Notes: generated from the letters alone by a model not told the origin. DNA of 62,792 nt from Burkholderia sp. WSM2232 (GCF_000472545.1 NZ_AWZV01000007.1:192466-255257), one strand, 5' to 3'. Counted from the stretch's first letter, positions 1 through 10,489 are shown. Numbers and translations: made by a program.

Positions 1-2279
1 CCTTGCTCGGTTTCTCGCGCCCCGCGCGCGGACCGCTGAAGGCGGAGAACGCGGGGGTGCCCGGCCTGCTGTGGGTGCAGCAGGGCGGCACCCAGGACAT
101 GCGCGATTCCACGGGCCATGCGGCGCAGTATCTGCGCGATGCGTTGTCGCAACTGTCGGGCAGCCGTGAGTCGGCGGGAGAGGACGCGTTGATCGCCGTT
201 GTGCAGCGTGAGCTGCGGCAACTGCTGACCGCGCGCACGCAGAAATCCACGGGAGCGCTTGCGGAAGCGGAAGCGGCGCTGACCGCGTTAAGCGCCGAGC
301 GCGAGGACCTCGTGCGGCAGCGCGAGCAGTTCGACGAGAACATCGCGCGACTCGCCTCGCAGCAGGAAGCATTCGACGACGCCGAACGCAAGCGCCCCTG
401 GTCGCTGCACGAAGAGAAGGCCGCGCTCGCACAACAGCGCGCGGAGGCGGCCGCCGACCTCGAGCGCAACGTCGAGGGGCTCGTGCAGGCGCTGAAAGTC
501 AGCGAAGCGGAACTCGCGCTGTCGTTGCAGCGAGAACATGCCGCAGTGGAACTGGAAACGGCCGTCGCTCGCGAGCGCCAGCAGTTCGAGGCGGCGCGCG
601 CCAATGTGTCGGCAGCCGAAACCGACCATGCGCAAGCCGCAAGCCGCGTCGCGCAACTGGAGCAGGCCGCCGCCGACGCCAATCGCGCGCTCGAACTCGC
701 CAACGCAGCGGTGAGCGCAGCGGATTTGCGCAGCCAGATAGGCATGCATCGCGCGGAACTCGAACGGCTGCAAGCGGCGATTGGCGCCGCGAGCGAAGCG
801 CATGACGCGCTCGTCGAGGCCACGCGCGCTGCGGCCTCGCTCGAAATCGACGAGGCGAAGCTGAAGCAGCTCGCGGCGCTGGACGCGTCGTTGACCGTGC
901 TGCGCGCGCGCACCGAAGCGGCGATGACGCGCGTCGAATATCGGCTGAACGGCGCTATCACGGTGGATGACCTGCCGGTCAGCGGCGCGGGCGTGCTGCG
1001 TGTGGACGAAGAAAAGCGCATCGGGCTTGGCGAGCTTGGCGAACTGCGCGTGGTGCCGGGCGTTTCCGATTTGCCCGCGCGTCTGTCCGAACTCGCCGCG
1101 CTCAAAGCGCAGCACGCGCAGTTGTTGCAGGCGCTCGGCGTGGCCTCGGTCGCCGAAGCCGAATTCAGGCGCGAGCAATGGAGAGCGCTGCTCGCGCAAC
1201 AGAAGAGCCACGCGAACCTGCTGCAAGCGCATGCGCCGCAAGGCATCGACGCGCTGCGCGCCGCGTCCGCTTCGGCCAGTGCCCGTTTGCAGGCTGCCAG
1301 CGAACGGCTGACCGGCTTACCCGACGTGTCCGCCGCGCTGCCGCTCGACGAAGCGCGACGCCGCGCCGACCTCGCGCACGCCGCGCTGGAAAGCGCGCGC
1401 AAGCTGTTGAGCGACGCAGCGGAGAAACGCTCGACCGGCATCGCCACAGCCGAATCGCTCGCGCTCCAGTTGCAGCGCAAGGAAGCGCAGTTAAGCGACG
1501 CGGCGTTCTGCCGCGAGCGCGCGCAGTGGCAGGCAAAGATCGTCGAACAGCGGGTGCAGGTCGAGGCGCTCGCCAGGCAGCGCGAAGGCCGCGAGCGCGA
1601 ACTGCGAGCCGTGCGTCTGGACGATCCGGCGGCCGAGGCCAGGCGCTACCGGGCGTCGGCGGAACTGGCGCGTCAGGAGCAGCATGAACGGCAGGTCCGC
1701 ATTGCGCATTTGCGCAGCCAACTGGAGACGGTGGGCGCGTCGGGGCTGGGCGAGCGGCTCGCCACGCTCGAAGCGAAGATCGAGCAGGCGACGCGCCGCA
1801 AGGAAGAACTGAGTTTGCGCGCGGGTGCTTTGAGCCTGCTGGACGAAGTGCTCGTCGCTGAGCGCGATGCGGCCGTGGCGCAATTGCGCGCGCCGCTGAC
1901 CGAGCGCCTCGGCCACTATCTGAAACGGATTTTCCCGCAATCCACGCTTGCGCTCGGCGACGACCTGAGCCCCGCGACGCTCGACCGCTATGGCCGCGCC
2001 GACACGCTGGAGGCGCTCAGCTTCGGCACGCGCGAGCAGCTTGGCATTCTCACGCGGCTCGCCTACGCGGATCTGCTGAAGGCGTCGGGCCGGCCCACCT
2101 TGCTGATGCTCGACGATGCCGCGGTGCATACCGACGCGACACGGCGCGACGCGATCAAGCGGGCGCTGCTCGACGCCGCCACCCGGCATCAGATACTCGT
2201 GTTCACCTGCCACCCGGAACTGTGGGACGACCTGGGCGTGAGGCAGCGCGCCATCGACGATATCAAGGCAGCGGCCTGA
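1..2279 (+). CDS. SMC/SbcC-like coiled-coil ATPase, 3' part (5' end outside window)
   Basis: The reading frame is open from the left edge to a TGA at 2277-2279, so the N-terminal ATP-binding lobe lies outside the window. The visible ~758 residues are a very long Ala/Glu/Arg/Leu-rich coiled coil (about residues 60-620). A C-terminal ATPase half follows: an ABC-type signature-like SFGTREQ near residue 672, a Walker B-like LLMLDDA near 700, and a switch-like His in VFTCHPELW. This split architecture is that of SbcC/Rad50/YhaN proteins, which pair with an Mre11-like nuclease in DNA end processing. The first visible residues (GLLWVQQGG) resemble the end of the N-lobe of YhaN-type proteins. A nuclease gene just upstream would fit but cannot be seen. 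The family is secure; the exact subfamily is inference. Confidence 0.8.
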   Translation, partial: LLGFSRPARGPLKAENAGVPGLLWVQQGGTQDMRDSTGHAAQYLRDALSQLSGSRESAGEDALIAVVQRELRQLLTARTQKSTGALAEAEAALTALSAEREDLVRQREQFDENIARLASQQEAFDDAERKRPWSLHEEKAALAQQRAEAAADLERNVEGLVQALKVSEAELALSLQREHAAVELETAVARERQQFEAARANVSAAETDHAQAASRVAQLEQAAADANRALELANAAVSAADLRSQIGMHRAELERLQAAIGAASEAHDALVEATRAAASLEIDEAKLKQLAALDASLTVLRARTEAAMTRVEYRLNGAITVDDLPVSGAGVLRVDEEKRIGLGELGELRVVPGVSDLPARLSELAALKAQHAQLLQALGVASVAEAEFRREQWRALLAQQKSHANLLQAHAPQGIDALRAASASASARLQAASERLTGLPDVSAALPLDEARRRADLAHAALESARKLLSDAAEKRSTGIATAESLALQLQRKEAQLSDAAFCRERAQWQAKIVEQRVQVEALARQREGRERELRAVRLDDPAAEARRYRASAELARQEQHERQVRIAHLRSQLETVGASGLGERLATLEAKIEQATRRKEELSLRAGALSLLDEVLVAERDAAVAQLRAPLTERLGHYLKRIFPQSTLALGDDLSPATLDRYGRADTLEALSFGTREQLGILTRLAYADLLKASGRPTLLMLDDAAVHTDATRRDAIKRALLDAATRHQILVFTCHPELWDDLGVRQRAIDDIKAAA

Positions 2280-2304
2280 GCGTTCGCGCTCTACGCGCCG
2301 CGCT

Positions 2305-4134
2305 TCATGTGTACCAGCGCGGCGTGTAGACCCATTGCGCGCCTTTGGTGAACTGCCGCGTGGTCGACGAACCCACGATCACCATCGTGCGCATGTCCAC
2401 GTCGGTTGAACGCAGTTCGGCGAGCGTCACTGTGCGCAGCGTGGCGCCCGGCCTGCCGATGTCGCGCCCGAGCACCACCTGAGTGGTGGGCGCGCGGTAC
2501 TCGCGCACGATGTCGAGCGCCTTGTCGAGTTGCCACGGACGCGCGCGCGAGATCGGGTTGTAAAACGCCATGACGAGGTCCGCTTGCGCCGCATGCCGCA
2601 GGCGTTGTTCGATGATGCTCCACGGCTTCAGATTGTCCGACAGCGAGAGCATGCAGAAGTCGTGGCCGAGCGGCGCGCCGGCTTGCGCGGCGGTGGCCAT
2701 CGCCGCGGAGACGCCGGGCAGGATGCGCAGGTCCACGGCGGCCCACGCGCTGTCGCCGGAAGTGTCGAGCGCTTCGAGCACGGCCGAAGCCATCGCGAAC
2801 ACGCCGGGGTCGCCGGACGACACCATGACCACCGAGCGTCCTTCGCTCGCGAGTTCGAACGCGTGGCGTGCGCGCTGCATCTCCTCGCGGTTGTCCGTGC
2901 CGTGCACACGCTGATCGGCGCGCAGCGGCCCGGCCATTTTCACGTAGGTCTCGTAGCCGAGAATGTCGGTGGCTTCGTCGAGCGCGCGGCGCGCGGCGGG
3001 CACCATCAGGTCGGCGCTGCCGGGGCCGAGGCCGATCACGGTCAGCCGGCCCCGTGCGCGGCCTATCGTGTTGGCGTCGATCGCAAGAGGCGAAAGGGCG
3101 AGCGCGACGCCCTTGTCGTGCTCGTCATCCCCGCCGGCCAGCGTTTCGTAAGGGATGCGCAGCGCGGCTTGCAGCAGGCTTGTTGGTGAACTGCTGTGTT
3201 CCGTATGAGCCTGAGCGGCCCTGCTTTCGGCCTTGCTTTCGGCTTCGCTTTGGGCCTCGCTTTCGGCCCGTGCTTCGGCCTCGCTTTCCTCCCGGCCGTC
3301 GGCAAACCGTCCGGCGAAGCGCAGCGGCACGCCCAGACTTTCAGCCGCGTCGGCGAGCGCAGCGTTCGCCATTTCTTCCGGCGCTGCCAGCAACGCGGCG
3401 AGCGACTGCGTGGCAAGGCCGTGTGCGTCCAGTGATGCGCGCACGCGGCCCGCGATTGCAGAAGCGCTGCCCGCCTCTCCGGTTTGCAGGACCACCGCTG
3501 CAACCACGCTGCGCGGGTGAATCACGAGCTCGTCCTCGCGCCCGTCCCACACGCGCGGCGTCACGCGAATCGCGAGCCGTGCGCCGGCCGAGCGGGGCAG
3601 TTGCGCGTCGTCGAGCCAGGGCGCGTCGCCTTCTATACGCGTGCTCGCGCCCGCCAGCAGGTCCGAAACGAAGCGCTTGCCCTGGCCGATGTCCGCCAGC
3701 GCGTAGCCCGGCGGCGGATTGAGCACACAGGTGCCGAACCTGAGCTCACCGCTCGTCGTAATGGCCGGTGCGACAGCCAGCGCGGCCGCAATGTCGCGTG
3801 CCATCACGTTCACGCCAGCGAGGCCGCCGAGCAGCGGTACCACGGCACTGCCGTCTTCGGCGACGGCCAGCACAGGCGGTTCCGCGCCCTTGTTCGACAG
3901 CAGCGGCGCGACGCAGCGGATCACGATACCGGCCGCGCACAACGCGACGATCGGCGTGCCGCGCGCATACAGCTCGCGCAACTGCGCGCCCAGTTCGCTA
4001 TAGGCGACGTCGACCATGTCGGCCTGCACGCGCCCGCGCAATGCGTGGACCTGCGAGCCTGGATACAGAGCCTGAATACGCCGCGCGGTAGCGAGCGCGC
4101 CCGCGCCCAGAATCACGACGGCGGGCGCCATCAT
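2305..4134 (-). CDS. cobJ: CbiG-CobJ fusion: cobalt-precorrin-5A hydrolase-like domain plus precorrin-3B C17-methyltransferase
   Basis: The protein has 609 residues. An ATGA overlap with the cobI stop (4131-4134) supports this start; a longer in-frame ATG at 4143 is possible. Residues ~1-130 match CbiG N-terminal sequence ([20 protein letters not shown]). A CbiG_C/CobE-like part follows, interrupted at ~279-303 by a Glu/Ala/Ser-rich insert encoded by 12-bp repeats. From ~362 to the end it is a CobJ SAM methyltransferase (IGLGPG, SSGDPG, LPGVSA) that methylates C17 with ring contraction. A CbiG-like N-terminus on CobJ is known from Pseudomonas aeruginosa (from memory). The usual CbiG motif near LLSGH-GGAN reads [10 protein letters not shown] here, without the His, so hydrolase activity is uncertain. 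It is the last gene of the riboswitch-led minus operon. Confidence 0.9.
   Translation of the reverse strand: MMAPAVVILGAGALATARRIQALYPGSQVHALRGRVQADMVDVAYSELGAQLRELYARGTPIVALCAAGIVIRCVAPLLSNKGAEPPVLAVAEDGSAVVPLLGGLAGVNVMARDIAAALAVAPAITTSGELRFGTCVLNPPPGYALADIGQGKRFVSDLLAGASTRIEGDAPWLDDAQLPRSAGARLAIRVTPRVWDGREDELVIHPRSVVAAVVLQTGEAGSASAIAGRVRASLDAHGLATQSLAALLAAPEEMANAALADAAESLGVPLRFAGRFADGREESEAEARAESEAQSEAESKAESRAAQAHTEHSSSPTSLLQAALRIPYETLAGGDDEHDKGVALALSPLAIDANTIGRARGRLTVIGLGPGSADLMVPAARRALDEATDILGYETYVKMAGPLRADQRVHGTDNREEMQRARHAFELASEGRSVVMVSSGDPGVFAMASAVLEALDTSGDSAWAAVDLRILPGVSAAMATAAQAGAPLGHDFCMLSLSDNLKPWSIIEQRLRHAAQADLVMAFYNPISRARPWQLDKALDIVREYRAPTTQVVLGRDIGRPGATLRTVTLAELRSTDVDMRTMVIVGSSTTRQFTKGAQWVYTPRWYT
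3223..3294 (-). repeat. Six degenerate 12-bp units inside cbiG/cobJ
   Basis: Six consecutive 12-bp units vary around gctttcggcctc (plus-strand reading), starting at 3223, 3235, 3247, 3259, 3271 and 3283. On the coding strand each adds four residues, giving a charged stretch rich in Glu, Ala and Ser (about residues 279-303). The unit length preserves frame, so copy-number change would only lengthen the linker. Confidence 0.8.
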
Positions 4135-4874
4135 CCTTGCCATTTTTCCCCCGGCACCACGAGCAGCGAGAAATACGGCGATGCCATCGGGTCGACTTCG
4201 GCAAGCGGCACGATGCGTTGATTGCCCATCGTCGCGCGCTCTACATACAGCGCGCGGTGTGCGAGGCCAAGCTCGACGAGCACGCGCCGCACCTTGTCGA
4301 AATTGCGGCCGAGCTTCATGACGACGGCGGCGTCGGCATCGGCGAGACGGCGTCGCAGTTCGTCTTCGGGCAGCACGCCTGACAACACCGAGAGGCTCTG
4401 GTTGCGATACACGAGAGGCGCGCCCAGCACGGCCGCGCCGCCGAGCATCGAGCACACGCCCGGCACCACTTCGCTGTCGTAACGCGCGGCGAGCCGGTCG
4501 TGCAGATACATATACGAGCCGTAGAAGAACGGGTCGCCCTCGCAGATCACAGCCACGTCGCGGCCCGCGTTCAGATGTCCGCCGACGATCTGCGCCGCGG
4601 TGTCGTAGAAGTCCGCGATGATCGCTTCGTACGAGAGTGGCGGCTCGAGCGCCTCGGTCGTCACGGGGTAGACGAGCGGCAGGCGCTCCTGGCCGTCGTG
4701 CAAATGCGCCTCGATAATGCTGAACGCGTTGCCCTTCTTGCCTTTCGCGACGAAGTACGCGACCACCGGCGCAGCCTTCAGCAGACGCAGCGCCTTGAGG
4801 GTGATGAGTTCCGGATCGCCGGGACCAACGCCGAGTCCGAAGAGACGCCCGCCGGGTTGCCGTGCGCCTGTCAT
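4131..4874 (-). CDS. cobI: Precorrin-2 C20-methyltransferase
   Basis: This 247-residue protein is an SAM-dependent tetrapyrrole methylase that converts precorrin-2 to precorrin-3A. Evidence is the N-terminal [17 protein letters not shown], the [11 protein letters not shown] loop, VVPGVCSML and the C-terminal region [11 protein letters not shown], all typical of CobI/CbiL. The length is normal for the family. The ATG at 4874 overlaps the cobH stop as ATGA, and its own stop overlaps the start of the cbiG-cobJ fusion the same way. The four minus-strand genes are therefore almost certainly one translationally coupled operon. Confidence 0.95.
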   Translation of the reverse strand: MTGARQPGGRLFGLGVGPGDPELITLKALRLLKAAPVVAYFVAKGKKGNAFSIIEAHLHDGQERLPLVYPVTTEALEPPLSYEAIIADFYDTAAQIVGGHLNAGRDVAVICEGDPFFYGSYMYLHDRLAARYDSEVVPGVCSMLGGAAVLGAPLVYRNQSLSVLSGVLPEDELRRRLADADAAVVMKLGRNFDKVRRVLVELGLAHRALYVERATMGNQRIVPLAEVDPMASPYFSLLVVPGEKWQG

Positions 4875-5497
4875 TCGACCTCCGTCGCGAGTGCGTTGAC
4901 CGCTGCCGCAGCCATCGCGCTGCCGCCGCGCCGGCCGTGCACGACGACATACGGCACGCCGCGGCTGTCGGCTGCGAGCATCGCTTTCGATTCCGCCGCG
5001 CCGACGAATCCCACCGGAAAGCCGAGAATCAGCGCGGGCTTCGGCGCGCCCGCATCGAGCATGTCGAGCAGATGAAACAGCGCCGTTGGCGCATTGCCTA
5101 TTACGACGACGCTGCCCGCAAGGCGCGGGCGCCACAATTCGAGCGCGGCAGCCGAGCGCGTATTGCCGAGCTTGCGAGCCAGTTCAGGAACCCGCTCGTC
5201 GGTGAGCGTGCAGATCACGTCGTTGTTCGCCGGTAGCCGCGCGCGCGTGATGCCTTGCGCGACCATGCCGGCGTCGCAGAAAATCGGCGCGCCGTGGACA
5301 AGCGCCAGGCGGCCCGCTGTGCCGGCCTGCGTCGAGAACGCGAGATCGTCGATCACGTCGACCATTCCGCATGCGTGGATCACACGCACGGCGAGCTTTT
5401 CGAGGTCGGCGGGGATGCGCGACAGGTCTGCTTCGGCGCGGATCGTCGCGAAAGACTGGCGGTAGATCTCCTCGCCGTCGCGAATGTAGTCAAGCAT
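4871..5497 (-). CDS. cobH: Precorrin-8X methylmutase
   Basis: The protein has 208 residues and moves the methyl group from C11 to C12 to give hydrogenobyrinate. The family is clear from [19 protein letters not shown] at the N-terminus, the catalytic His at residue 41 in [20 protein letters not shown], and the C-terminal [13 protein letters not shown] and [17 protein letters not shown]. It starts 5 nt after the cobG stop and overlaps cobI by 4 nt. It should share the riboswitch-controlled transcript. Confidence 0.96.
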   Translation of the reverse strand: MLDYIRDGEEIYRQSFATIRAEADLSRIPADLEKLAVRVIHACGMVDVIDDLAFSTQAGTAGRLALVHGAPIFCDAGMVAQGITRARLPANNDVICTLTDERVPELARKLGNTRSAAALELWRPRLAGSVVVIGNAPTALFHLLDMLDAGAPKPALILGFPVGFVGAAESKAMLAADSRGVPYVVVHGRRGGSAMAAAAVNALATEVE

Positions 5498-5502
5498 TGG
5501 TG

Positions 5503-7086
5503 TTACTCATCTGGGTCATGCCTCGGTTCACTGCTGGCGAGCGGCGCGAGCGCGTCGGCGGCCTGCTCGATAGTCAGTTGGCGCGCGACGCATTCGCCGA
5601 AGCCCGGCTGTGCGTCGCGTCGATATAGGTCGTAGATGCCTCGCGCCACCGCCAGCAGCGTGAAGGGCGCCCGATGCGCGGCAGCGCAGGAGCGCGGGCA
5701 GCCGCTCAGGTGCACCTGAGCGCCGGCGGGCAGGCGCCTCGCAAGCGCGAGCGCATCGGTCTTGGTGTCGGCGAGGCTTCTCGCGCAACCGCTCGAACCG
5801 GCACACGCGATAAGCCGTGTGGCCGGGTCGCGGGCATCGCAAGCGAAGCCCAGTGTTGTCAGTGCGGCAAGCACGGCAGGCACTGCGTGAGTGCCGATGT
5901 CGGGCAGCAGCACGCTTTGCCAAGGCGTGACGTGCAGCGTCGCGTTGCCGTATTGCCGCGCGAGCGCAGCGAGGCGCCGCAGCGTGCTTGCGTGGATGCG
6001 GCCGAGAAACGGCTGGCCGCCCACATGCCAGGTGCCCGCGTCGCGTTGTGCATGGGCGCCGACGCGCAACGCGGGCTCGGCGGTTGTGCTGCGTTGCCAG
6101 TGTGCGAGGGCGGCGTCACGCTGCAAAGGGAAGTCGACGTAGCTTTGCGCATGCTGCAAGACGGCGTCGACGCAATGCGTGGCGAGAAGATGCCGCATGC
6201 GTGTGGTGTCGGCGGCAGCAAGGTCGAGGAACGTGTGCAGCAGCGCGCGCACGAGCGCCGGAACCTGCGCAGGCCGCACCGAAGACAACGCGGCTGCCGG
6301 GCGGGTTGCGCTGACGGGCGGGCAACCCGCGAGGCCGAACACGAAGCGGATCTCGCCGCAAGCATCCTGCGATGCCGCGAGCCACACATCATGCGGATGA
6401 TCGAGCCGCGCAAGACGTTCACCGCCGTCCACGAGCAGCGCGAATTTCGGCGACAGCGCCGCGAACCGCGCGTCGCTTTGCAGCAGCGCGAGCAACGCCG
6501 CGCAAAGCGGTCTGGTGTCGAAAAGGGCGAACGGGTCGCGGCCCGCCGTGGGGCTGATCATCACGTTGCGGATGTCGTCGGCGGCGCTGGCGCTGAGAGC
6601 GGTGGGGGCGGTTGGGGAGCTCGGGGTGCTCGCAACACCCGCAGCACCCGCAGCACTCACGGCGCCCGAATCGGGCAACCAGGCGGCCTCAGCATCGGCG
6701 CGCCCGTCGAAACCGGCAGTGGCCATCGGCCCGAGACCCGCCTCGACCAACGCCGCAGTCAGCGCCGCTTCCTCGCCGCCGCGAACGCCGCGCAGTTGCA
6801 GATTCGCCCGATTTGTCAGCTCGATCACACCCGCCGCATGCCGCTCGCTCGCGTGCGCAATCGCCTCTGCCTGCGCCGCGCCCAGTTCGCCGCCCGGCAG
6901 CTTGATCCGGCAGATGCCGCCGTCGCGCGCGGCGACGATCCGCACGAGCCCCGGGCATGCCGAGGGCCGCAGCGCAAGGGCCGCGTCGGGCGGAACAGCA
7001 GAGGAGCAGGCTGGATTCAAGACGGACACCGCGGTTAGCGTCGCGCGACGGCCCGAGCAAGCCATGAAGCGGCCTGGCTGCGGCAT
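5503..7086 (-). CDS. cobG: Precorrin-3B synthase (oxygen-dependent monooxygenase)
   Basis: The protein has about 527 residues. CobG hydroxylates C20 of precorrin-3A and forms the gamma-lactone, using O2 and an Fe-S cluster. It has the duplicated nitrite/sulfite-reductase-like fold: RPSACPGLVRIVAARDGG and NRANLQLRG early, and a C-terminal cysteine set of Cx5C (CAGSSGC) and Cx3C (CPRSC) that would bind the 4Fe-4S cluster. The mid-protein linker (roughly residues 135-165) is Ala/Pro/Ser-rich and probably disordered. ATG 7086 is preceded by GGGCGGGG; ATG 7065 is the alternative. An upstream in-frame GTG at 7116 is unlikely because it sits against the riboswitch 3' end. First gene of the minus-strand operon. 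Confidence 0.93.
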   Translation of the reverse strand: MPQPGRFMACSGRRATLTAVSVLNPACSSAVPPDAALALRPSACPGLVRIVAARDGGICRIKLPGGELGAAQAEAIAHASERHAAGVIELTNRANLQLRGVRGGEEAALTAALVEAGLGPMATAGFDGRADAEAAWLPDSGAVSAAGAAGVASTPSSPTAPTALSASAADDIRNVMISPTAGRDPFALFDTRPLCAALLALLQSDARFAALSPKFALLVDGGERLARLDHPHDVWLAASQDACGEIRFVFGLAGCPPVSATRPAAALSSVRPAQVPALVRALLHTFLDLAAADTTRMRHLLATHCVDAVLQHAQSYVDFPLQRDAALAHWQRSTTAEPALRVGAHAQRDAGTWHVGGQPFLGRIHASTLRRLAALARQYGNATLHVTPWQSVLLPDIGTHAVPAVLAALTTLGFACDARDPATRLIACAGSSGCARSLADTKTDALALARRLPAGAQVHLSGCPRSCAAAHRAPFTLLAVARGIYDLYRRDAQPGFGECVARQLTIEQAADALAPLASSEPRHDPDE

Positions 7087-7127
7087 CGGTACACCCCGCC
7101 CGATGTTGGCTGGCACGAACAGTCTCG

Positions 7128-7290
7128 CCGGCAGGTCTCCTGGCTCGCAGGTCTTCGTCCGTCGCGGCCTTCCCGGTTAAACCAGTGGCGTGGAGCGCAG
7201 GCGGACTCGCTGCATACAGTTGCGGGGGCAGCCACAGCGCAATCTGTTCCGCGCTGTGTTCCCTGTTAGGCCCCGAAGGGCACCGGCGGC
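7128..7290 (-). ncRNA. Cobalamin riboswitch
   Basis: Read on the minus strand, this leader carries the conserved landmarks of the B12 riboswitch in order: GGTGCC with a C/G-rich P3-like hairpin (7273-7284), AACAGGGAA, the B12-box-like GCTGCCCCCGCAACTGTA (7215-7232), GCCACTGG with CCGGGAAGG, then GAAGACCTGCGAGCCAGG and AGACCTGCC at the 3' end. It lies just upstream of cobG and should repress cobG-cobH-cobI-cbiG/J when adenosylcobalamin or a related cobamide is abundant. The divergent cobL arm has no copy. Confidence 0.95.
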
Positions 7291-7291
7291 T

Positions 7292-7319
7292 GTATTATGC
7301 CTTTTTTCGGATGGCACAA
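7292..7319 (-). promoter_or_regulatory. Candidate sigma-70 promoter of the riboswitch/cobG operon
   Basis: On the minus strand there is TTGTGC (7319-7314), a 16-nt spacer and TAATAC (7297-7292). This would start transcription close to 7285, exactly where the riboswitch aptamer begins. The match to consensus is moderate; the position relative to the aptamer is the stronger argument. Confidence 0.5.
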
Positions 7320-7385
7320 CGAGGCTGGGCGCTTTGACCGGCGTGGCGCAGCGCATTGTTTGAGATACCACATGAGGAAGGATGC

Positions 7386-8648
7386 ATGCCGGCGTGGCTG
7401 ACGGTAGTGGGCATAGGCGACGACGGCTTCGCCGGTTTGGGGCGGCCCGCGCGGCGTGCGTTGCTCGAAGCGTCGGTGATTTACGGCGGCGAGCGTCATC
7501 TGTCGATGCTGCCGGCGCGGCTTGCCGCACGCCGCGCCGCGTGGCCGCGGCCGTTCGATCTCGCTCCGCTGCTTGCACAGCGGGGCCGCCCGGTGTGCGT
7601 GCTCGCAAGCGGCGATCCGATGCTGTTCGGCGTCGGCGCAACGCTCACGCGGCAGTTGCCGGCTGACGAACTGCGCGTGCTGCCGGCGCCTTCGTCGCTG
7701 TCGCTCGCCGCTGCGCGCCTCGGCTGGCCGTTACAGGAGGTGGCCACGGTGTCGCTCGTCGGCCGGCCTTTATCGGCTGTGAATGCTCAGTTGCACCACG
7801 GCGCCCGCATGTTCGTATTGAGCGCGGACGGCGGCACGCCGGCGGCCCTTGCGGCCTTGCTGAGCGCGCGCGGCTTCGGCGCGACGCGCATGACCGTGCT
7901 GGAGCATCTGGGCGGCGACGCCGAGCGGCGCATCGACGGCCGCGCGGATCAATGGTCCGCAGGCCAGATCGCCACGCTGAATCTGATCGCGCTCGAATGC
8001 CGCGCCACCGAAGGCGCGCCGCGTCTGCCGCTCACCTGCGGCTTACCCGACGACGCCTTTCGCCACGACGGCCAGTTGACCAAACGGGACGTGCGCGCCA
8101 TCACGCTCGCGCGTCTCGCCCCGGCGCCCGGCGAATTGCTGTGGGACGTGGGCGCGGGCAGCGGCTCCATCGGCATCGAATGGATGCGCGCGCATCCGGC
8201 CTGCCGCGCGATTGCCGTGGAAGCACATGCGGAGCGGCAGCGCTTCATCGAACACAACCGCGACGCGTTGGGCGTGCCCGGTCTGCAACTCGTCGCGGGC
8301 CGCGCGCCGCAAGCACTGGCAGGGCTGCCCGCGCCGGACGCGATTTTCATCGGCGGCGGCGCGACGGCGCCCGGTGTGCTCGACGCATGCTGGGCGAGTC
8401 TGCGCGACGGCGGCCGGCTGGTGGCGAATGCGGTCACGTTGCAGGGCGAGGCCGCGCTCGCCGCCTGGCGCGAGCGCCACGGCGGCACGCTCACGCGCAT
8501 CGCGCTGGCCGACGCGCAACCGCTTGGCGGATTCGATACGTGGCGGCAGGCGTTGCCGATCACCTTGCTGGAGGTGGTGAAGCGTCGCGACGCTGCCGGT
8601 GCGGCGAGCGACCTATCGAGCAATCCATCAAGCAACCCCTGCGCGTAA
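7386..8648 (+). CDS. cobL: Precorrin-6Y C5,15-methyltransferase (decarboxylating), CbiE-CbiT fusion
   Basis: The protein has 420 residues. The N-terminal half is a CbiE-type tetrapyrrole methylase ([32 protein letters not shown]). The C-terminal half is a CbiT-type Rossmann methyltransferase ([16 protein letters not shown] near residue 250). Together they methylate C5 and C15 and decarboxylate the C12 acetate to give precorrin-8X. ATG 7386 follows a GAGGAAGG ribosome site (7373-7380); an in-frame upstream start at 7356 lacks one. First gene of the plus-strand arm, divergent from the riboswitch leader, with cbiD 5 nt downstream. Confidence 0.95.
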   Translation: MPAWLTVVGIGDDGFAGLGRPARRALLEASVIYGGERHLSMLPARLAARRAAWPRPFDLAPLLAQRGRPVCVLASGDPMLFGVGATLTRQLPADELRVLPAPSSLSLAAARLGWPLQEVATVSLVGRPLSAVNAQLHHGARMFVLSADGGTPAALAALLSARGFGATRMTVLEHLGGDAERRIDGRADQWSAGQIATLNLIALECRATEGAPRLPLTCGLPDDAFRHDGQLTKRDVRAITLARLAPAPGELLWDVGAGSGSIGIEWMRAHPACRAIAVEAHAERQRFIEHNRDALGVPGLQLVAGRAPQALAGLPAPDAIFIGGGATAPGVLDACWASLRDGGRLVANAVTLQGEAALAAWRERHGGTLTRIALADAQPLGGFDTWRQALPITLLEVVKRRDAAGAASDLSSNPSSNPCA

Positions 8649-8653
8649 CTGCG

Positions 8654-9742
8654 ATGCGCGACGAGACTCCCGAACAACCCGCGCCGCTGCGCAGCGGCTA
8701 CACGACCGGCAGTTGCGCCACCGCGACGTCGCTGGCGGCGGCGCGTCTGCTGCTCGCGGGCGTCGCGAGCGAGGTCGCCGAAATCGTGCTGCCGAAGGGG
8801 CAGCACGTACCCATGCCGCTCGTGTTCTGCCGCCTGACAGACGACGGCGCGGAAGCCGGCACGATCAAGGACGCTGGCGACGACCCCGACGTCACGCACG
8901 GCGCGGTGGTGTTTGCGCGCGTTCGGCTCGTTGCCGGGCCGGGCGTGGTGTTTCGCGCGGGGCCGGGCGTCGGCACGGTGACGCGCGCGGGCCTCACGCT
9001 CGCGGTCGGCGAGCCGGCCATCAACCCGGTGCCGCGCAAGATGATGACCGAGCACCTCGCGGAACTTGCAGCCGAGCACGGGTATAGCGGCGGTTTCGAA
9101 GTGACGATCGGCGTGGACGGCGGCGAAGCGCTCGCGCAGAAAACCATGAACCCGCGGCTCGGCATTCTCGGCGGGCTCTCGATACTGGGCACGACGGGTA
9201 TCGTGCGGCCGTTTTCGTGCTCGGCCTATATCGCGTCGATTCATCAGGGTATCGACGTCGCGCGCGCCAACGGCTATATGCATGTCGCCGCCTGCACCGG
9301 CAACGCGAGCGAAGACGCAATGCGCGCGCACTACGGCTTGCCTGACATAGCGCTGATCGAAATGGGCGATTTTGTCGGCGCGGTGTTAAAGCACATGAAA
9401 CGCGCGCCGGTCGAGCGCCTCAGTATTTGCGGCGGCTTCGGCAAGCTCAGCAAGCTCGCGGCCGGGCATCTGGACCTGCATAGCCGCAGTTCGAGCATCG
9501 ACCTCGCGTGCCTCGCGAGCTGGGCCGCCGAACACGGCGCCGACGCGACGTTGCAAGCCGCCATCCGCGCGGCCAATACCAGTCAGCAGGCCGTAGCGCT
9601 CGCACATGCGCAGCAGGTGCCGCTCGCCGACATCGTCTGTGAGCATGCGCTGCGGGTGGCGCGCGAAATCGTGCCGCCGCAGGTGCATGTCGAAACGTTC
9701 GCCATCGACCGGCAAGGCAATCTGATCGGAGCCGCGCGATGA
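8654..9742 (+). CDS. cbiD: CbiD-type (cobalt-)precorrin-5 C1-methyltransferase
   Basis: The protein has 362 residues and methylates C1 of the corrin ring. Diagnostic stretches are [18 protein letters not shown] at the N-terminus, [12 protein letters not shown], and [19 protein letters not shown]. CbiD is the enzyme usually linked to the oxygen-independent pathway. Here it stands where the unrelated CobF is found in classical aerobic clusters, although the oxygen-dependent CobG is also encoded. ATG 8654 is 5 nt after the cobL stop, and the 3' end overlaps cobK by 4 nt. Confidence 0.94.
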   Translation: MRDETPEQPAPLRSGYTTGSCATATSLAAARLLLAGVASEVAEIVLPKGQHVPMPLVFCRLTDDGAEAGTIKDAGDDPDVTHGAVVFARVRLVAGPGVVFRAGPGVGTVTRAGLTLAVGEPAINPVPRKMMTEHLAELAAEHGYSGGFEVTIGVDGGEALAQKTMNPRLGILGGLSILGTTGIVRPFSCSAYIASIHQGIDVARANGYMHVAACTGNASEDAMRAHYGLPDIALIEMGDFVGAVLKHMKRAPVERLSICGGFGKLSKLAAGHLDLHSRSSSIDLACLASWAAEHGADATLQAAIRAANTSQQAVALAHAQQVPLADIVCEHALRVAREIVPPQVHVETFAIDRQGNLIGAAR

Positions 9743-10461
9743 CGCGGGTTCTGCTGCTGGGCGGCACCGGCGACGCATTGCGGATCGCACGGCACTTATC
9801 TGCCCGCGACGTGTACAGTCTCGCCGGGCTCGGCAAGGTGCCCGACGATCTGCGCTGTGCGGTGCGCGTGGGCGGCTTTGGCGGCAGCGACGGTCTGCAG
9901 CGCTACATCGAACAGGAAGCGATTGGCCTTGTGATCGACGCCACGCATCCGTACGCGGCGCAAATGAGCGCGAACGCGGCGTTGGCGGCACGCTCCGCTC
10001 GCGTGCCCTGCTGGGCTTTGCGCCGGCCCGCATGGCAGCCGCAACCCGGCGACGACTGGCGCATGGTCGACAACTGGAACGAACTCACGGCGGCACTGGC
10101 TGCGTTCAGACGTCCGCTCTTCACGCTCGGGCGCGAGCCGCTCGCACATCTGGACGAGATTCCCGCGCATCAGTTCTGGTTCGTGCGCTGCCTCGACTCG
10201 CATGCCGATACGCCGCGTGCGCGCATTCTCACCGCGCGCGGACCCTTCACGCTGGAAGGCGAGCGCGCGCTCTTCGCGCTGCAGGGCTTTGACGTGCTGG
10301 TCAGCAAGAATAGCGGCGGCAGCGCGACTGAAGCGAAGCTCGAAGTTGCACGCGAGCGCGGCTTGCCCGTCGTGATGCTGCGTCGGCCTGCTTTGCCCGC
10401 GGTGGAGCGCGAATTCGCCAGCACAACGGATCTGCTCGCAGCGCTGCGTCTGCCGGACTGA
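9739..10461 (+). CDS. cobK: Precorrin-6A reductase
   Basis: The protein has 240 residues and is an NAD(P)H-dependent reductase of precorrin-6A. It shows the N-terminal [14 protein letters not shown] nucleotide-binding turn, the family motif [20 protein letters not shown] and [15 protein letters not shown]. The ATG overlaps the cbiD stop as ATGA (9739-9742), implying translational coupling. cobM follows after 28 nt. Confidence 0.94.
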   Translation: MTRVLLLGGTGDALRIARHLSARDVYSLAGLGKVPDDLRCAVRVGGFGGSDGLQRYIEQEAIGLVIDATHPYAAQMSANAALAARSARVPCWALRRPAWQPQPGDDWRMVDNWNELTAALAAFRRPLFTLGREPLAHLDEIPAHQFWFVRCLDSHADTPRARILTARGPFTLEGERALFALQGFDVLVSKNSGGSATEAKLEVARERGLPVVMLRRPALPAVEREFASTTDLLAALRLPD

Positions 10462-10489
10462 ATCGTCCGCATCAATCATGGAGTCTTGA

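Noticed and set aside
7086..7116. GTG start at 7116 for cobG
   Set aside because: It adds residues encoded right at the riboswitch 3' end, where the expression platform should lie. Family similarity begins further downstream.
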